Source: Aselliscus stoliczkanus (taxonomy: Eukaryota > Chordata > Mammalia > Chiroptera > Hipposideridae). Taken from it: DNA of 64,000 nt. Made by a program: the position numbers and the translations under genes. Location: NCBI GenBank assembly GCA_033961575.1, contig CM066727.1:153497434-153561433 (forward strand), given 5' to 3'. A model generated the notes under the pieces. That model did not search any database. It was not told the origin of the DNA and worked only from the letters and a program-made list of their open reading frames with translations. This document shows, in pieces, positions 1 to 12,262 of this stretch; the stretch's first letter is position 1, and every line of letters starts with the position of its first letter.

Positions 1-71
1 TCGCATTTCCTCAATGGAAGGGTCAGAGGGCACTAAGTCGTAATATGGCAGCTGATATTCTTCATGGACTC
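1..71 (-). CDS. ACVR1B: ACVR1B exon 8 (partial, cut by window edge)
   Basis: This is the first 71 nt of an activin receptor type-1B kinase exon, read on the minus strand after an acceptor ending ...ttcacccag. It encodes 23 residues ([20 protein letters not shown], then EMR) after completing the split Gly codon left by exon 7 (G|GA). This is the C-lobe segment after kinase subdomain IX, typical of type I receptors. The matching ACVRL1 exon 9 in this window starts in the same phase and has the related pattern [20 protein letters not shown]. The rest of this exon (131 nt expected by analogy) and the last coding exon (about 60 residues in all) lie to the left of the window. Identification is firm. 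Confidence 0.95.
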
Positions 72-887
72 CTGGGTGAAAAGAAAATATCCTCCTGAGT
101 TACCAACAGAAGGAAGAGATTACTCAAAAGCCAATGAGAACATCCACATCGTGATCTGTAAATACTACTTCCCATTAAGAGGGACCATGGCTCCTTGGAG
201 ACCTGGGCTGATCTAGGTATGGGACAAGACATACACAAGATTAGCCAGGAACATCTTTTTCATACCAAAAAGCAAGAAAACTATCAAAGACGCCTGAGGT
301 CACATCAAACGGCACCTGCTTGAAAAGTTCCCAACTAGCCAAAGATGAGAACATTTAAGCAACAGTAAGACTAATAACTTCAATGGAACAAATATTTAAA
401 ATCCACCAGGCCATAATGATACTAAACAACAACAAAGAACTCAAAAACCTCAGTCACCTTTGTAGGATGACAGGGAACAAACTCATGATTTTGAAAAATG
501 GTAAATAAATGGAAATTAAATATTTTTCTTGCCTCTCCAATTCAAACTATACATCTTGGTAACCAAACAGACAATTAGGGGAAGTTTCTCTTTCAAGAAG
601 AGATCTAGCTAATACATGAAGTTTGACAGAATCAGAATGTTGGTATTTTTCAACCTCTAATTTGGATTTGGACAATGATCATCAATGCTGTTAACATCAC
701 AAAAAGAAAGACAACCGGCATTATGTGACTTGTAATATGTACACGATTCCAGTTGTTAGATCTAACTGTCACTGGAAATTCACAGGAACAGTAGACCATG
801 TGAGTGAGTGCCACGAAAAGGCAACAGCAAAATCTAGACAGGAAAACTTTACAGGACAAACAACTGGAATTTCCAGTTAAAAAAGAA

Positions 888-1020
888 GGGCCAGCTGAGT
901 GGCACGGTGGTTAAGCACTGGTCTTGGGAAGCCAGTGGCCCCGGTTCGGGTCCCACATATGAGGGCCAGTGATACTGCCCTCAAAAAAAAACAAAAACAA
1001 ACAAACAAACAAACAAAAAA
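888..1020 (+). mobile_element. Short tRNA-derived SINE (family A)
   Basis: The head is GGGCCAGCTGAGTGGCACGG, with a pol III A-box-like segment and the B-box-like GGTTCGGGTCC. The body ends ...AGTGATACTGCCCTC, followed by a tail of A and CAAA units. There is no AATAAA or TCTTT at the end, unlike the long family B. It is opposite in orientation to the host gene. Confidence 0.85.
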
Positions 1021-1193
1021 CACTGGAGGTGGAACCTGTAGATTATAAGAGACTTCAGAGGTACATCAATCCACTACAATGGATGAACATTATTTGAATC
1101 CTGACTTGAACAAATTGTTTAAAAAAAATTTAGGAGAAAATTGGGGAACTCTAAATAATGACTGATGCTAAACGATATCAAGAATTAATATTC

Positions 1194-1638
1194 GGGCCGG
1201 CCGAGTGGCGCATTGGTTAAGAGCTGGTTTTGGGATGCCAGCCGCCCTGGTTCGGATCCCACATATGAGGGCCAGTGACACTGCCCTCTACAGCTAAGAT
1301 GGTGAACAACAGCTCCACCTGGAGCTGGGCTGCGCGAGCCCCAGCAATGGTGTAGGCTGCAGCCCCTGCTGCAGTGGGCTGCCATACGCTACAGTGAGTG
1401 GCCGGCAGCCAGCGTGAGCTGCCAATAGCTGTGGTGAGCGACCATCCAAAGGCCGGCGACTGATCTGCCTCATCCGGGAAGAACGGAATGATGATACCAA
1501 CATGGGCCAGTGAAGCAATATCCTCCACAACTAGACTGAAGAACAAAAAGACAGCAACCTGTCTGTTCCCCTTCCCTGATTTCTCAATGCTGTTCCCCTC
1601 CCCCAATTCCCCAATAAAATCTTTAAAAAAAAAAAAAA
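1194..1638 (+). mobile_element. Long composite SINE (family B) with T+ type tail
   Basis: A family-A tRNA-like head is followed by a body of about 300 bp (CTACAGCTAAGATGGTGAAC...) and a tail CCCCAATAAAATCTTTA(n). The AATAAA plus TCTTT arrangement is that of T+ SINEs. It is flanked by a 13-bp target-site duplication with one mismatch: AGAATTAATATTC at 1181-1193 and AGAATTAATGTTC at 1638-1650. The reading frames here belong to the SINE, not to a gene. Confidence 0.9.
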
Positions 1639-1653
1639 GAATTAATGTTCGCC

Positions 1654-1761
1654 TTTTTTATTTTTTTTGAGGACAGTGTCACTGGCCCTCATATGTGGGA
1701 TCTCAACCGGGGCTGCTGGCGTCCCAAGCCAGCTCAACCAACGCACCATTCGGCCGGCCCC
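1654..1761 (-). mobile_element. Short SINE (family A), inverted
   Basis: The poly(T) end comes first, then the complement of the family-A body, ending CGGCCGGCCC. It is flanked by AATGTTCGCCTTTTT (1643) and AATGTTCGTTTTTT (1762). It therefore inserted beside, and partly into, the right duplication of the preceding long SINE, so it is the younger of the two. Confidence 0.85.
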
Positions 1762-1974
1762 AATGTTCGTTTTTTAAAGTGTGATAAGAGTATTATATTT
1801 TCAAAGTCCTTATCTTTTAGACCTACAAACTGAAATATTTTTCATAATAAAAAGTTAATTTAAAAAATCTTATGTAGCTTTCTTGTGCCTTTCTCCAGGA
1901 AAAATTCTGCTATCCTGAGCTAATGGGGAAGATTTTTAAATAGAATCTGATTTGGTAATTATCTAAGAGTTAGT

Positions 1975-2165
1975 TAAGAGTTTAAGCTCTGGGCTCAGTC
2001 AGCCAGAGTCTGAATCCTAGTTTACTAGCTGTGTGACAATGGACAAATTACCTCATCTCTGTGATCATTTTCTTCTTCTGCAAAATGGTGACAATAGTAC
2101 CTACTTTATAGGTTTGTAATAAAGAGTAAATGAATTTATACATAACAAGTGGTGAATGTTAGCAT
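1975..2165 (+). repeat. MIR element
   Basis: It has the MIR signature: a gagtctgaatcct-type box, AGCTGTGTGAC near 2028, CAAATTACCTCATCTCTGTG near 2044 and the CTGCAAAATGGTGACAATAG core. It is old and diverged. Confidence 0.7.
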
Positions 2166-2749
2166 TATCATTATACACTTAGCCTCAATTTCTAGATAAT
2201 ATGAGGAAGAAAAAATTAAGTTATTCAGTTTAAGACCTGTGTGACCAGATTTTACTTAATCTGCTTTCTGTACATAATGATCAAAATTTAAGATGTATAA
2301 TTCCATGAATAATACCTGGATGCATTCCCCATAATTTGTATCTTACCAAACATATCACAGATGTAAAAGGCTATAATACAGAAAAGGGTTCTGCTGGAAG
2401 TTCGTTTGAATTTATTTATTTTTAATTTAATCTAATGCACTTCCATTGACCTGTAATCTCTTACATCAGAGATAAATGGCCAAGGGCGTGGTTCCAGTGA
2501 GCCTTGAACTTGATCATGTGATAGAAGACTTGAAAACCATTGTAAAATACTGATGTTACTATGCTAATGATAAAAACGTTTTCTGCTAAATATGATACAA
2601 CCTTTTACTGGACTCGGACATGAGTGAGTAGTTGCAAATTCCAAAGATTTAAAAAAGAAATACAGGAGAAAAAATTCATTTTGAGAAAATTCTAGACATT
2701 AAGCCTTTTCCTACACATTGAGAAATTACCACTATTATTATTTTATCAG

Positions 2750-2893
2750 TGAAGCCCCATGTTCCCCAGGAACACGGCTTGAAAGCCAGTGTTCGCATCT
2801 ACTGCCTCCTGGACAGCGGAGACCCCTGCATCAGTCCTGTGCTATTCTTGCCCTGGGCTTTTCCAACCTCCACAGACCAATACAAACAACGTC

Positions 2894-2924
<31 letters not shown>
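2750..2924 (+). other. Unidentified segment ending in a run of 27 A
   Basis: GC-balanced sequence of about 150 bp is followed by A27 at 2898-2924, in AT-rich surroundings. It lacks the SINE head and body seen elsewhere in the window, and I see no AATAAA and no clear target-site duplication. It may be a 5'-truncated retrocopy of an unidentified transcript, or a retroelement tail I do not recognise. Confidence 0.35.
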
Positions 2925-2928
<4 letters not shown>

Positions 2929-3178
2929 AATGAGCCTCTAGAACGGTTACCACAATGTAAAACACTATTTTAGAAGCTGGTCCAAAGAGTAAACAGACTC
3001 TCAGCATGGCTGCCTCCAGGGTTCCCTCATCTTTGATGAGAACCCTAAGTGTGGTAGGCTCTGGCACTAGGCAGCCTCTGGTTGTAAAAAGAAAGGAGGA
3101 GGCAGAAGACCAGCACCTCGGGTGATCCAGCATCCAGGTCTGAGAGGCAGGAGCAAGAGAAGGCAGAAAGAAAGGTAC

Positions 3179-3303
3179 CTCCAGAGTTGCACCTTCGGGC
3201 AATCTCCCAATATACAAGCCCAAGGGCGTAGATATCAGCACATTTAAAGGAGTCAAAGTGCTTCATGTTAATGGTTTCATCAAGTACTTCAGGGGCCATG
3301 TAT
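3179..3303 (-). CDS. ACVR1B: ACVR1B exon 7
   Basis: This 125-nt exon lies between acceptor ttgcag|ATAC and donor GGAG|gtacct. It encodes residues 379-421 (split codons at both ends): [20 protein letters not shown], then [26 protein letters not shown] is the APE motif that closes the activation segment. [11 protein letters not shown] is the helix F region shared by type I activin/TGF-beta receptors. The upstream phase joins CG|A (Arg) with exon 6. The kinase it belongs to phosphorylates SMAD2/3 when activated by a type II receptor. Exon length and phase fit the family, and there are no disruptions. Confidence 0.97.
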
Positions 3304-3802
3304 CTGCAACAGCAAAGGAAACATGATCACACATAGAAAAAGGCAAAGTATTGGTTGGTTCAGGGGCCCTCTGAATGTAGGTGAGCATCACCCCAAGAAA
3401 TCCCTTTGGGGAGGAGAAGGTGATCAATTCTCTTTATTGCAAGCTCCCATGTGTTTTGGATTCGAATCTAAATACTTCAGCATAGGTTTGGGGATACTAG
3501 TCTACTCTTATTTGTACCTCCATTTTGTAACCATCAAGGTTATTTTTGGCATGTTTTGCTTTCTTGGCAGAGGTGCTTGGACTCCGGGTCACAGGGCAGT
3601 TAGCAGTACATGGTATCTGATTGCTACTGAGGTCTTGGACTTTATGCAGCCACAGTGATGGGTTGAGCTTAAATTTCATTCTGCATTTCTTTTGTTATCT
3701 TACCTACTTGCAGATATGTGAAAATTAATTCTAGATAGTCATCTAAGTCCCCTTCAGCTAATCAGTACTACTGGAGCCCACCCCACCACCACCAGACAGA
3801 CA

Positions 3803-3843
<41 letters not shown>

Positions 3844-4524
3844 CAAATCAGGGGATCACCTCAGGCCTCACAACCTGGGGCCTGGGTCATTCATTCAGGT
3901 CAAAAGGAAGGCACAGAAGCAGCAGCACAATTTAGTGAAATTCACTGCGATTCAGCAGATAAACGGAGCTCCTCTTCCATCCTATTGAAAGACAGTTCCA
4001 TTTCGGAAACTGTCCATCTGCAACCACAATTCCTTTCTCTTTACTTCTGTATAAAGTGGGAGGCAGGCCCATAATCCTTAGGGTGCCCCAATTTCCACCC
4101 TAGTTTTACCTCTGCTCTGGCTTGGCAAACCTGCTCTCTGAATCCCATGCAAAACACCGCCCCCCCCCCCCCGCCTCCTCAGAAGTCTCTGTACAATCCA
4201 CCCCTTTGGCCGGCAACATTCCCCTTTTCCTTCAAACAAGCCTGGTGCCCAGGTCCCTTCCAAATCTTGCTCCAGATTCTTTCTCTGCTGCCTCCCCCTC
4301 CCCAGCACCACCAACACCTCCATGTATCAGTTGTGTGGAGCTATGCTCTTGGCATTTGCATCTGTTAGATGTAAGTGTGTGCTTTTCCCCGTGGGGGGTG
4401 TATGTTCAAGTCAATGTGAGGTGGTCTGAGAGCGAGGCCCACACCCCCTTCTCTGCACCTCCTACTGTGCAATGGGAAAGGGCACACATGTGCAGGGCAA
4501 GGGCAGAGGCCAGGGCCTTCCTAC
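3304..4524 (-). other. ACVR1B: ACVR1B intron 6
   Basis: The donor is AAACG|gtagga and the acceptor is gttgcag|AT. It holds an (AC)n tract near 3804 and a C13 run at 4160-4172. I recognise no other repeat or coding feature. Confidence 0.8.
3795..3841 (+). repeat. (GACA)n/(AC)n microsatellite
   Basis: A short run of GACA units passes into about 18 AC units. It is intronic in ACVR1B and probably length-polymorphic. Confidence 0.95.
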
Positions 4525-4681
4525 CGTTTGGTTCCCACCCTCTGATTCGGGGCAATGTCAATGGTGTCGGTGACTGCGTCGTGACGGACAGCCAGGCCCA
4601 GGTCTGCGATGGCGCACATGCCGTTTTTCTTCACCAGGATGTTCTTCGACTTTAAGTCTCGATGAGCAATTCCAGGCTTCC
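4525..4681 (-). CDS. ACVR1B: ACVR1B exon 6
   Basis: This 157-nt exon lies between acceptor cccccag|GGAAG and donor AAACG|gtagga. It encodes residues 327-379, [20 protein letters not shown]..., with the catalytic loop HRDLKSKN (catalytic Asp, then Lys and Asn). The metal-binding motif is ADLG rather than the canonical DFG, as in activin/TGF-beta type I receptors. The activation segment contains [15 protein letters not shown]. The split glycine (G|GG) joins it to exon 5. All catalytic residues expected in this exon are present, so it encodes an active Ser/Thr kinase rather than a pseudokinase. Confidence 0.97.
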
Positions 4682-5980
<1,299 letters not shown>

Positions 5981-6505
5981 TTAGACTCCTGAGTTCCCGC
6001 TTCTCGTCTCCATACGTGCCGAGGCCTCCTTCATGCCTGTTTCATCTACAGGCGTGCACCCGTTTTAGGCTCCAGGAAGGACAGAAGAACGGCATTTCTT
6101 TCTTACACCTGCTCCCTTATTTCTTGTAGGTAGCTGTGGGCTTCTGAACACTGTTCCACTATGACACCAAATTTGAGATGTGAGGCATCCAGGAGAAGAG
6201 GAAGTGTGTGCTTAGGGAAAGGAACAGGTAACAACTGCAGAGTGCTTCTGATTCTGACAGGACCTGCTCATCAACACATGAGCAGCCCTGAGTGGCTGTA
6301 TCCTCCACTGCCCAAGAGGAAAGCTTCGCAGACCCTCCTCTGTGCTGGAAGTGCCTCTGAGCACAGCCGGCCTCATCACTTGTCTCATTTATGGCATTTC
6401 TTTCCTAAGTTCATTGTACTCTTACCAGGCTATGAGTTCTCTGTGAGAGCAGAAAAGGGCTCCTTTGTGCATTATTGTATTCCAGGCCAAAAAACTTTAC
6501 TTTTC

Positions 6506-7019
6506 TTTTAAGATTTTATTGGGTAATTGGGGGAGGGGAACAGTGTTGGGGAATTGGGGAAGGGGACCAGCCAAGTTGTTGTTCTTCAGTCTTCATTGTG
6601 GAGGGCGCCAGTCGCCATCTGGCTTCCGGTCGGCAGCTTATGGCCTCTAAGTTCTAGGTGCCGTGTTCAATCTTAGTTGCGGGTGGGCATAGCCACCATC
6701 CCATGAGGGAGTCGAACCAGCAGCCTTGTTGTTAAGAGCACATGCTCTATCTAATGAGCCATCCAGGAGGCTGCTCAGCTCAAGGTGCCAATTTCAGTCT
6801 TAGTTGTGGCTGGGCGTAACCCACCATTGAACAGGCAATCTTGTTGTTACACCCTGCCCCCCAATCTTGGTGAGCCACCCTGCCCCATATTGGCAGCTCA
6901 GCAACAGCTCAGCTCAGGCACACCATCACTGGCCCATGTGGGAATTGAACCAGCGGACCTGTTGCTCAGAGCATGCGCCCTAAGCCAACTCTTAACCAAC
7001 TGAACCACTTGGCTGGCCC
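6506..7019 (-). mobile_element. Long SINE (family C) with two tRNA-like segments and T+ tail
   Basis: It begins on the plus strand with the complement of the CCCCAATTACCCAATAAAAT tail. It ends with a tRNA-like head (complement of GGTTAAGAGTTGGCTTA) next to GGGCCAGCC. Interior arrays contain repeated gaaccagc/tgagccatcc tRNA-like motifs. The tail matches the family B tail but the body differs. It is flanked by a duplication CAAAAAACTTTACTTTTC (6488-6505), repeated after 7019 with one A fewer. Confidence 0.85.
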
Positions 7020-7127
7020 CCAAAAACTTTACTTTTCAGTGTATGAAGAGCACACATCCAAATAGTCCAGAGAGATCATCTTATCCTCAGAACAATGGAA
7101 GGCAGACAGCATACTCTTTTACACATG

Positions 7128-7169
7128 GTGTGTGTGTGAGTGTGTGTGTGTGTGTGTGATTGTGTGTGT
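7128..7169 (+). repeat. (TG)n microsatellite
   Basis: An imperfect TG repeat interrupted by AG and AT. Intronic. Confidence 0.95.
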
Positions 7170-7839
7170 CCCCACGCACACTTGCAGTGGAGAGGAGGGG
7201 AAGGAAGAGACGAAGAAAAATAAAATCTAATTAGGTTATAATGCAGTCAATAGGAAAATTGGAAATTGAATTGAGATCTCCCCAATTCCAGGCTGGTGCT
7301 AGTTCCAGGACACCACACTATATATATTGTGTTAAAAAGGCAAGAATAGAGGAGTCAGATTTTTCTCCTCCCCTGGCCCTAATGTGGGTTTCAATAGCCG
7401 GATCCCTACTCACACAGATGCCAGGATCAATAAAGGGAGTGGCTCTGGGAATAGCACCAATTTTGGGGTTCCTGGCTGTGAACACCCCTCTTATACTCCA
7501 GCCAGCCTGTAGTCTTGTGGGCCCTGCCAATAAATTAAAAGGGAAGCCATCTTATGATCCTTAAAAATATATGTAATTTAAAATTTTATCAAAAGGTGAT
7601 GCTGTTTTAAAAAGGAACAGCTTACTCAGGAGTAAAAAAATCCTCTCTTCCCTTTCTTCCCTAGTGTACGAGTCCAAGACCTTTCAGCTTGGGGGCAGCT
7701 GAGGTCACTACGAGCCCTCACAGCAATGTGAGGAATGAGCAGTCTGTTGGTGTTTTCAGAAGGAAAAATAAATGTAAAGCCCATGGCCTCGTGGTCTTAG
7801 ACTTCAAGTGCACTGCCTGCCCACGTGTCTACTGTCCCC

Positions 7840-7955
7840 TCCTCCTGGGAGCTGTGAGGGCAGGGACTGTGTCTTATTCTAATGTGATGATCCAAGCAGC
7901 TGGCAGAGGTCCTGGCACACAGGCCTCAACAGTGCTACTGAATTTATGAATGAAA
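7840..7955 (+). repeat. L2-like 3' end
   Basis: GCTGTGAGGGCAGGGACTGT followed by GTCTTATTCT is the characteristic L2 3' motif. Sequence up to about 8330 may be further L2-type material. Confidence 0.55.
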
Positions 7956-8546
7956 TTTCAGTTCCTACCCACTACCTCAGAATCAACTATAATCCTCTGA
8001 AAAAGGCCTTCATAGCCTGACCTCCATGCCCTCTCCCGTCTCCTGCTGTGACATAACCATCCCAAGTCACCTGCAGGTTCCCAAACACACTTCCCCTTTG
8101 CACATGTGTCAGGAGTGCCCTTCTGCTGGCTTTTCTTCCCGACCAACTCCTGCCACCTTTGCCTCAATCCAACTCAGGTGTGGCCTGCCTGTCCCTTGCC
8201 TCACCCCCAACTGTGCTCACTAGAACAGATCGTTGTTTGATTGTTTCTTGTAATTAATCATTACTTTGTCTCTTTACTAGTCAGTGAGGTCCTCAAAAAC
8301 AAGGATGTGCCTGGCCACACAAGAGACTCAAAAACTAAAGCAAAACCAGGAGAGAGAGGCAGGAGGAAATAAGGAGGGCACAAGTGAACCCAAAGCTGAG
8401 CTTGGAGGCCATGGGGTGGCACGTTGCGGGCAGAGGGGTCATCCCACTGATGCGCCCACTCCACGGCCTAAGTGTGTCTGCTGCTGGTATGTCACAGAAT
8501 GTGGGTGACATGGAAGGGAAAGTGAGCAGGCAGGGCAAGAGGTTTA

Positions 8547-9089
<543 letters not shown>

Positions 9090-9446
9090 TTACCTACAGT
9101 GCCTCGTGCTACACTGGTCCACGGACCATGAGAGCTGCAGCTGCCCTGTACCGTGTCCAGGCAATCTACTAGAGGGCTAAGCCAGGCAGTGACTGAGGGT
9201 GAGTGGACACAGACAGAGAAACGCATAGGATTAGCTGTCCCTCATCTAAATAATTTGTCCTTTCAGTCAGTGTGGATGACAGGTTTGAATATAAACGTCT
9301 GACCAGCTTCATCAACTTTGCAGCCAGCCTCCTGTAGGTCAATCCAACCACATCTGCCTCCTGCTGCTGGGAGAGGAAAGAGGGCAGAAAAGATTCAAGT
9401 GAGGGCTTGAGCACTGGGACGGCCTTCTGGCAGCTCCGCTCCTTGG

Positions 9447-9460
9447 CCACTAGAGGGCGG
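9447..9460 (+). promoter_or_regulatory. CTCF-type binding motif
   Basis: CCACTAGAGGGCGG matches the CTCF core pattern CCASYAGRKGGCRS at every position, and TGCTG follows. It lies in intron 3 of ACVR1B outside any recognised SINE. Occupancy cannot be told from sequence. Confidence 0.6.
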
Positions 9461-9769
9461 TGCTGTGTGGCCCATGAAAGCCAAATTGTGGTCAGGGCAA
9501 GTAAGGTTCCTCCTTCTTCCAAGAGATCAAAGTTCTGCTCACAGGTGGAGCTCCAGATGTAGAATGGGAGACTACCCATGCTTATTCTAAGATTAATTTT
9601 ACTGTCTTTATAGGACTCATTTATGGCCTCATTTGACTCATTCAATGTCTCCAATCTGTCCATTCACTCTTACCATCATGACTAACTCAGCTCTCTCACT
9701 TCCTCTCCCTGACCAATAAATAAATATGTTATGAATCCCTAACTCTTGTGGATGTGAACTATGTTTACT

Positions 9770-9950
9770 ATGCATTAGGCACTATGCTACAGGGCTGTAC
9801 ATAAATTATCTCATTTCCTCACAACCACCTATTAGGTGGGTATTATTATTATTCCCATATAACAGATGAGAAAACTCAGGCTCAAATTCATTCAAGCAGT
9901 AAGTGGCAAAGCAGGGATTAAAATTAGGACTGACTTCAAAGTTCATGCTT
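9770..9950 (+). repeat. MIR/L2-type ancient repeat
   Basis: It has ATTAGGCACTATGCTACAGG, TTAGGTGGGTATTATTATTA and ATAACAGATGAGAAAACTCA, the motifs common to L2/MIR3 copies. Similar copies lie near 61720-61900 and 62010-62230. Confidence 0.6.
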
Positions 9951-10812
9951 TTAACAACAGTACAGAACCACCAAAATGTTTCTCAGACTAGGCCCTTCTC
10001 CCCATCCCCTCTGTGCCTGTCCTAGTTCTGGCCCTTTTAAACAACACTTCCAACTGCTCTTTCTGCCTCCCAGCTCACCCTGCTCCTGCCCTGCAACCCA
10101 CACACAGCCCCGCCTCACCCTGCCCTCGCTAACAGGAGGGTGGTAAATGAATGAATTCATCCTCCAAACCACTGCTAGAACTCCTTCTACAGGAAAATAT
10201 GAACATTTCTTTTCCCCCACGAAACCTTTCAGTAGATGCCTCTCACCGTGTGAGATAAAACATGGCACCCAAGGTCCTTTCCGCCTTTGTCAGCCTGCTG
10301 CTCCCCACCCCCAGTGTGGGCACGCCATGTGACCTTTTTATCATTTCCTAAGCACTCGGGGGAACTTGCATGCCTTTTTGTCCTTTTGCTCAAGGGATTT
10401 TCCTTGGCCTGAAATGTTCCCTGCCCTCTCACCTCTCTTAAAACTTTGAACTCAGTCTTCAAGACCCTTTAAAATGCATTCTCCTGTGTGAGACCCTTCT
10501 CAACAATCCCTGTCTCTTTTATCCAACTCTGGCTCAGCCTCCTTCTCATCTTTGTTTACCCTGAATCACCGAGAGGGTAGTCAACATATATTTGTTCATG
10601 AGAACTGAAAGTCACATAAGCAGCAATGACTTATTTATTTTAAATCCACAGTATTAAAACTCCAACACTTTAGAAGCTCTGCAAATTCTGAATTAAGAAT
10701 GGACTAAATCATCCAGAAAGACATAGTTACTAATCATTTTACTCCAGTTAAGTAACTACGGTGGACCTTCCTGAATCTCAGCTAGTCCTGATCTTAAAAA
10801 ACAGACTCCAGG

Positions 10813-10854
10813 AAACCCGAGCTCCCCTCTCCTAAACCCGAGCTCCCCTCTCCT
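10813..10854 (+). repeat. Perfect 2 x 21-bp tandem duplication
   Basis: The 21-bp unit begins AAACCCGAGCTCCCC and ends TCTCCT. It occurs twice with no differences, which implies a recent duplication. Intronic. Confidence 0.95.
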
Positions 10855-11330
10855 AACAGCAAAATCACAGAGTCAGTTACCCTACCTCTTTTAGCAAAGA
10901 ACAAGCCATACATTTTCTCTTCCTAAAAATATGCAGTTTTTAAATTCAAAAGATGTCACAGCTCAAAGTATTCCTGTGTGCAAGGAGGAATGTCTAGCCG
11001 TGACTGATGGCATAATTTCCCTACAGAAGACTTGTCACATGACAAGGAAACATAAACACAAAATTCTTACCAATATGATTCTATATGTTTTAGCTAGAAT
11101 GGAAAAAGTGACCTCTGTGGATGATTTTTTTTTTTTAACAAGAATACCGCCATCACTAAAACAATTGTTTATCTTCAAAAAGAGACTCTTTTGCAGTCAT
11201 TTTCACATCTACTAGCTAACTGAGCTATATACCCTGAGATCTGAACAACCCAATTCCCTTTATCTTGAAATCTGGTCTCACATCAAGGTCCATTGTTTGG
11301 TTCAATCCCTTCATCTAAAAAGGACTTGGT

Positions 11331-11437
11331 GGGCCGGCTGAGTGGCACGGTGGTTAAGCGCTGGCTTGGAACGCCAGCGGCCCTGGTTCGGTCCCACACA
11401 TGAGGGCCAGTGACACTGCCCTCAAAAAAAAAAGAAT
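11331..11437 (+). mobile_element. Short SINE (family A)
   Basis: It has the GGGCCGGCTGAGTGGCACGG head, B-box-like GGTTCGGTCCC, a CTGCCCTC end and an A-rich tail. It is flanked by the direct repeat AAAAAGGACTTGG on both sides, so it is a clean insertion. Confidence 0.9.
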
Positions 11438-12013
11438 AAAAAGGACTTGGTTACCAACAGGCTGTGCAAGGAATAATGCCGATGCCATGCTGGAAGCCCA
11501 AGCTTCCTTTATTTAACCCCCTGCCAAAAACCCCTGGGCAGCTGGTACAAGTCAATGATTCACCAAACCCCAGCTTTCAGCTTTACTCAGTGTCCTTAAA
11601 CTCCCCTTGTGGTCGCTCAGAGATCAATGATTAGCTGTCACCACCTCACAGGAACTCGGCACACTCCTGTTTCTCAAAAGGGGCCCTTAAATTGAGCACT
11701 CCACTGCTCAGGTGGAACCAGGTGAATTTGTCCTGTAGCTGGATGGTTACAGGACTTGAAAAGAGGCATGGTTTCTGGAATGGCGAGTTCTGCATTTGAC
11801 CTTTGGAATCCCAGGGAATGAAAGATTTTCTGTGAACCCATTATCTTATCTTATTACTTGTCAGACTCCAAAAGGAGGGGAAGTATGAAACCAAATGACT
11901 CAGAGTGCTGCTAGAAACAAGTGCAAGTTCCAGTCTTTTACATAAACACCCCATCCTGCTGGGAGGCAGCGATGAAGGCCAACAAAAGACACAAGGCCTG
12001 AAGAGCTCAGTAC

Positions 12014-12262
12014 CTGAGCCAGACCCCGACGTGGAGAGATCGTAGACAAGATCCTGGAGCGTCTTGTCTTTGGAAAGACACATCTCACATGAGGGATCTT
12101 CCATGTCCAGCCTCTGGCGGTTGTGATAGACACGCTGATGATAGTTAATGACAAGGAAAACAATGATGATGATGAGAAACAGGAGGAACACTGGCCCAGC
12201 AATAATGCCGACCAGCTCCACAGGGCCCCACATGGAAGGGCGCTCAGGCTCCTTGAGGTGAC
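12014..12262 (-). CDS. ACVR1B: ACVR1B exon 3 (transmembrane and start of GS domain)
   Basis: This 249-nt exon lies between acceptor gacccag|GTCACC and donor TCAG|gtactg. It encodes residues 111-194. It begins HLKEPERPSMWGPVELVG and continues through one transmembrane helix (IIAGPVFLLFLIIIIVFLVI). The juxtamembrane stretch NYHQRVYHNRQRLDMEDPSC follows, and the exon ends in DLSTSGSGSG, the phosphorylated Ser/Gly core of the GS domain. It has ER where the human sequence, as I recall it, has EH at the fifth and sixth residues after HLK. Otherwise it follows the family closely. Confidence 0.97.

Larger units (their letters stand above)
72..3178 (-). other. ACVR1B: ACVR1B intron 7
   Basis: The donor is GGAG|gtacct and the acceptor is cacccag|GAG. 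The intron holds four interspersed repeats listed separately: a short SINE at 888, a long SINE at 1194, an inverted short SINE at 1651 and a MIR near 1975. It also holds a poly(A)-tailed segment at about 2750-2924. The remaining AT-rich sequence shows no coding signal. Confidence 0.85.

Noticed and set aside
888..960. tRNA genes at the many A-box/B-box-like heads
   Set aside because: They are SINE or MIR heads with A tails and no complete cloverleaf or acceptor stem pairing. None supports a functional tRNA.
1217..1606. Open frames of 60-155 residues in several copies (for example near 1.2, 18.7, 20.4, 35.5, 51.6 and 60.0 kb)
   Set aside because: They recur with near-identical peptides (HCSRGCSLHH, HVGIIIALF) because they are inside family-B SINEs. 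They are not genes.
9169..9663. 164-residue minus-strand frame in intron 3
   Set aside because: No splice context, no domain recognised, and intron signals of ACVR1B are intact on both sides.
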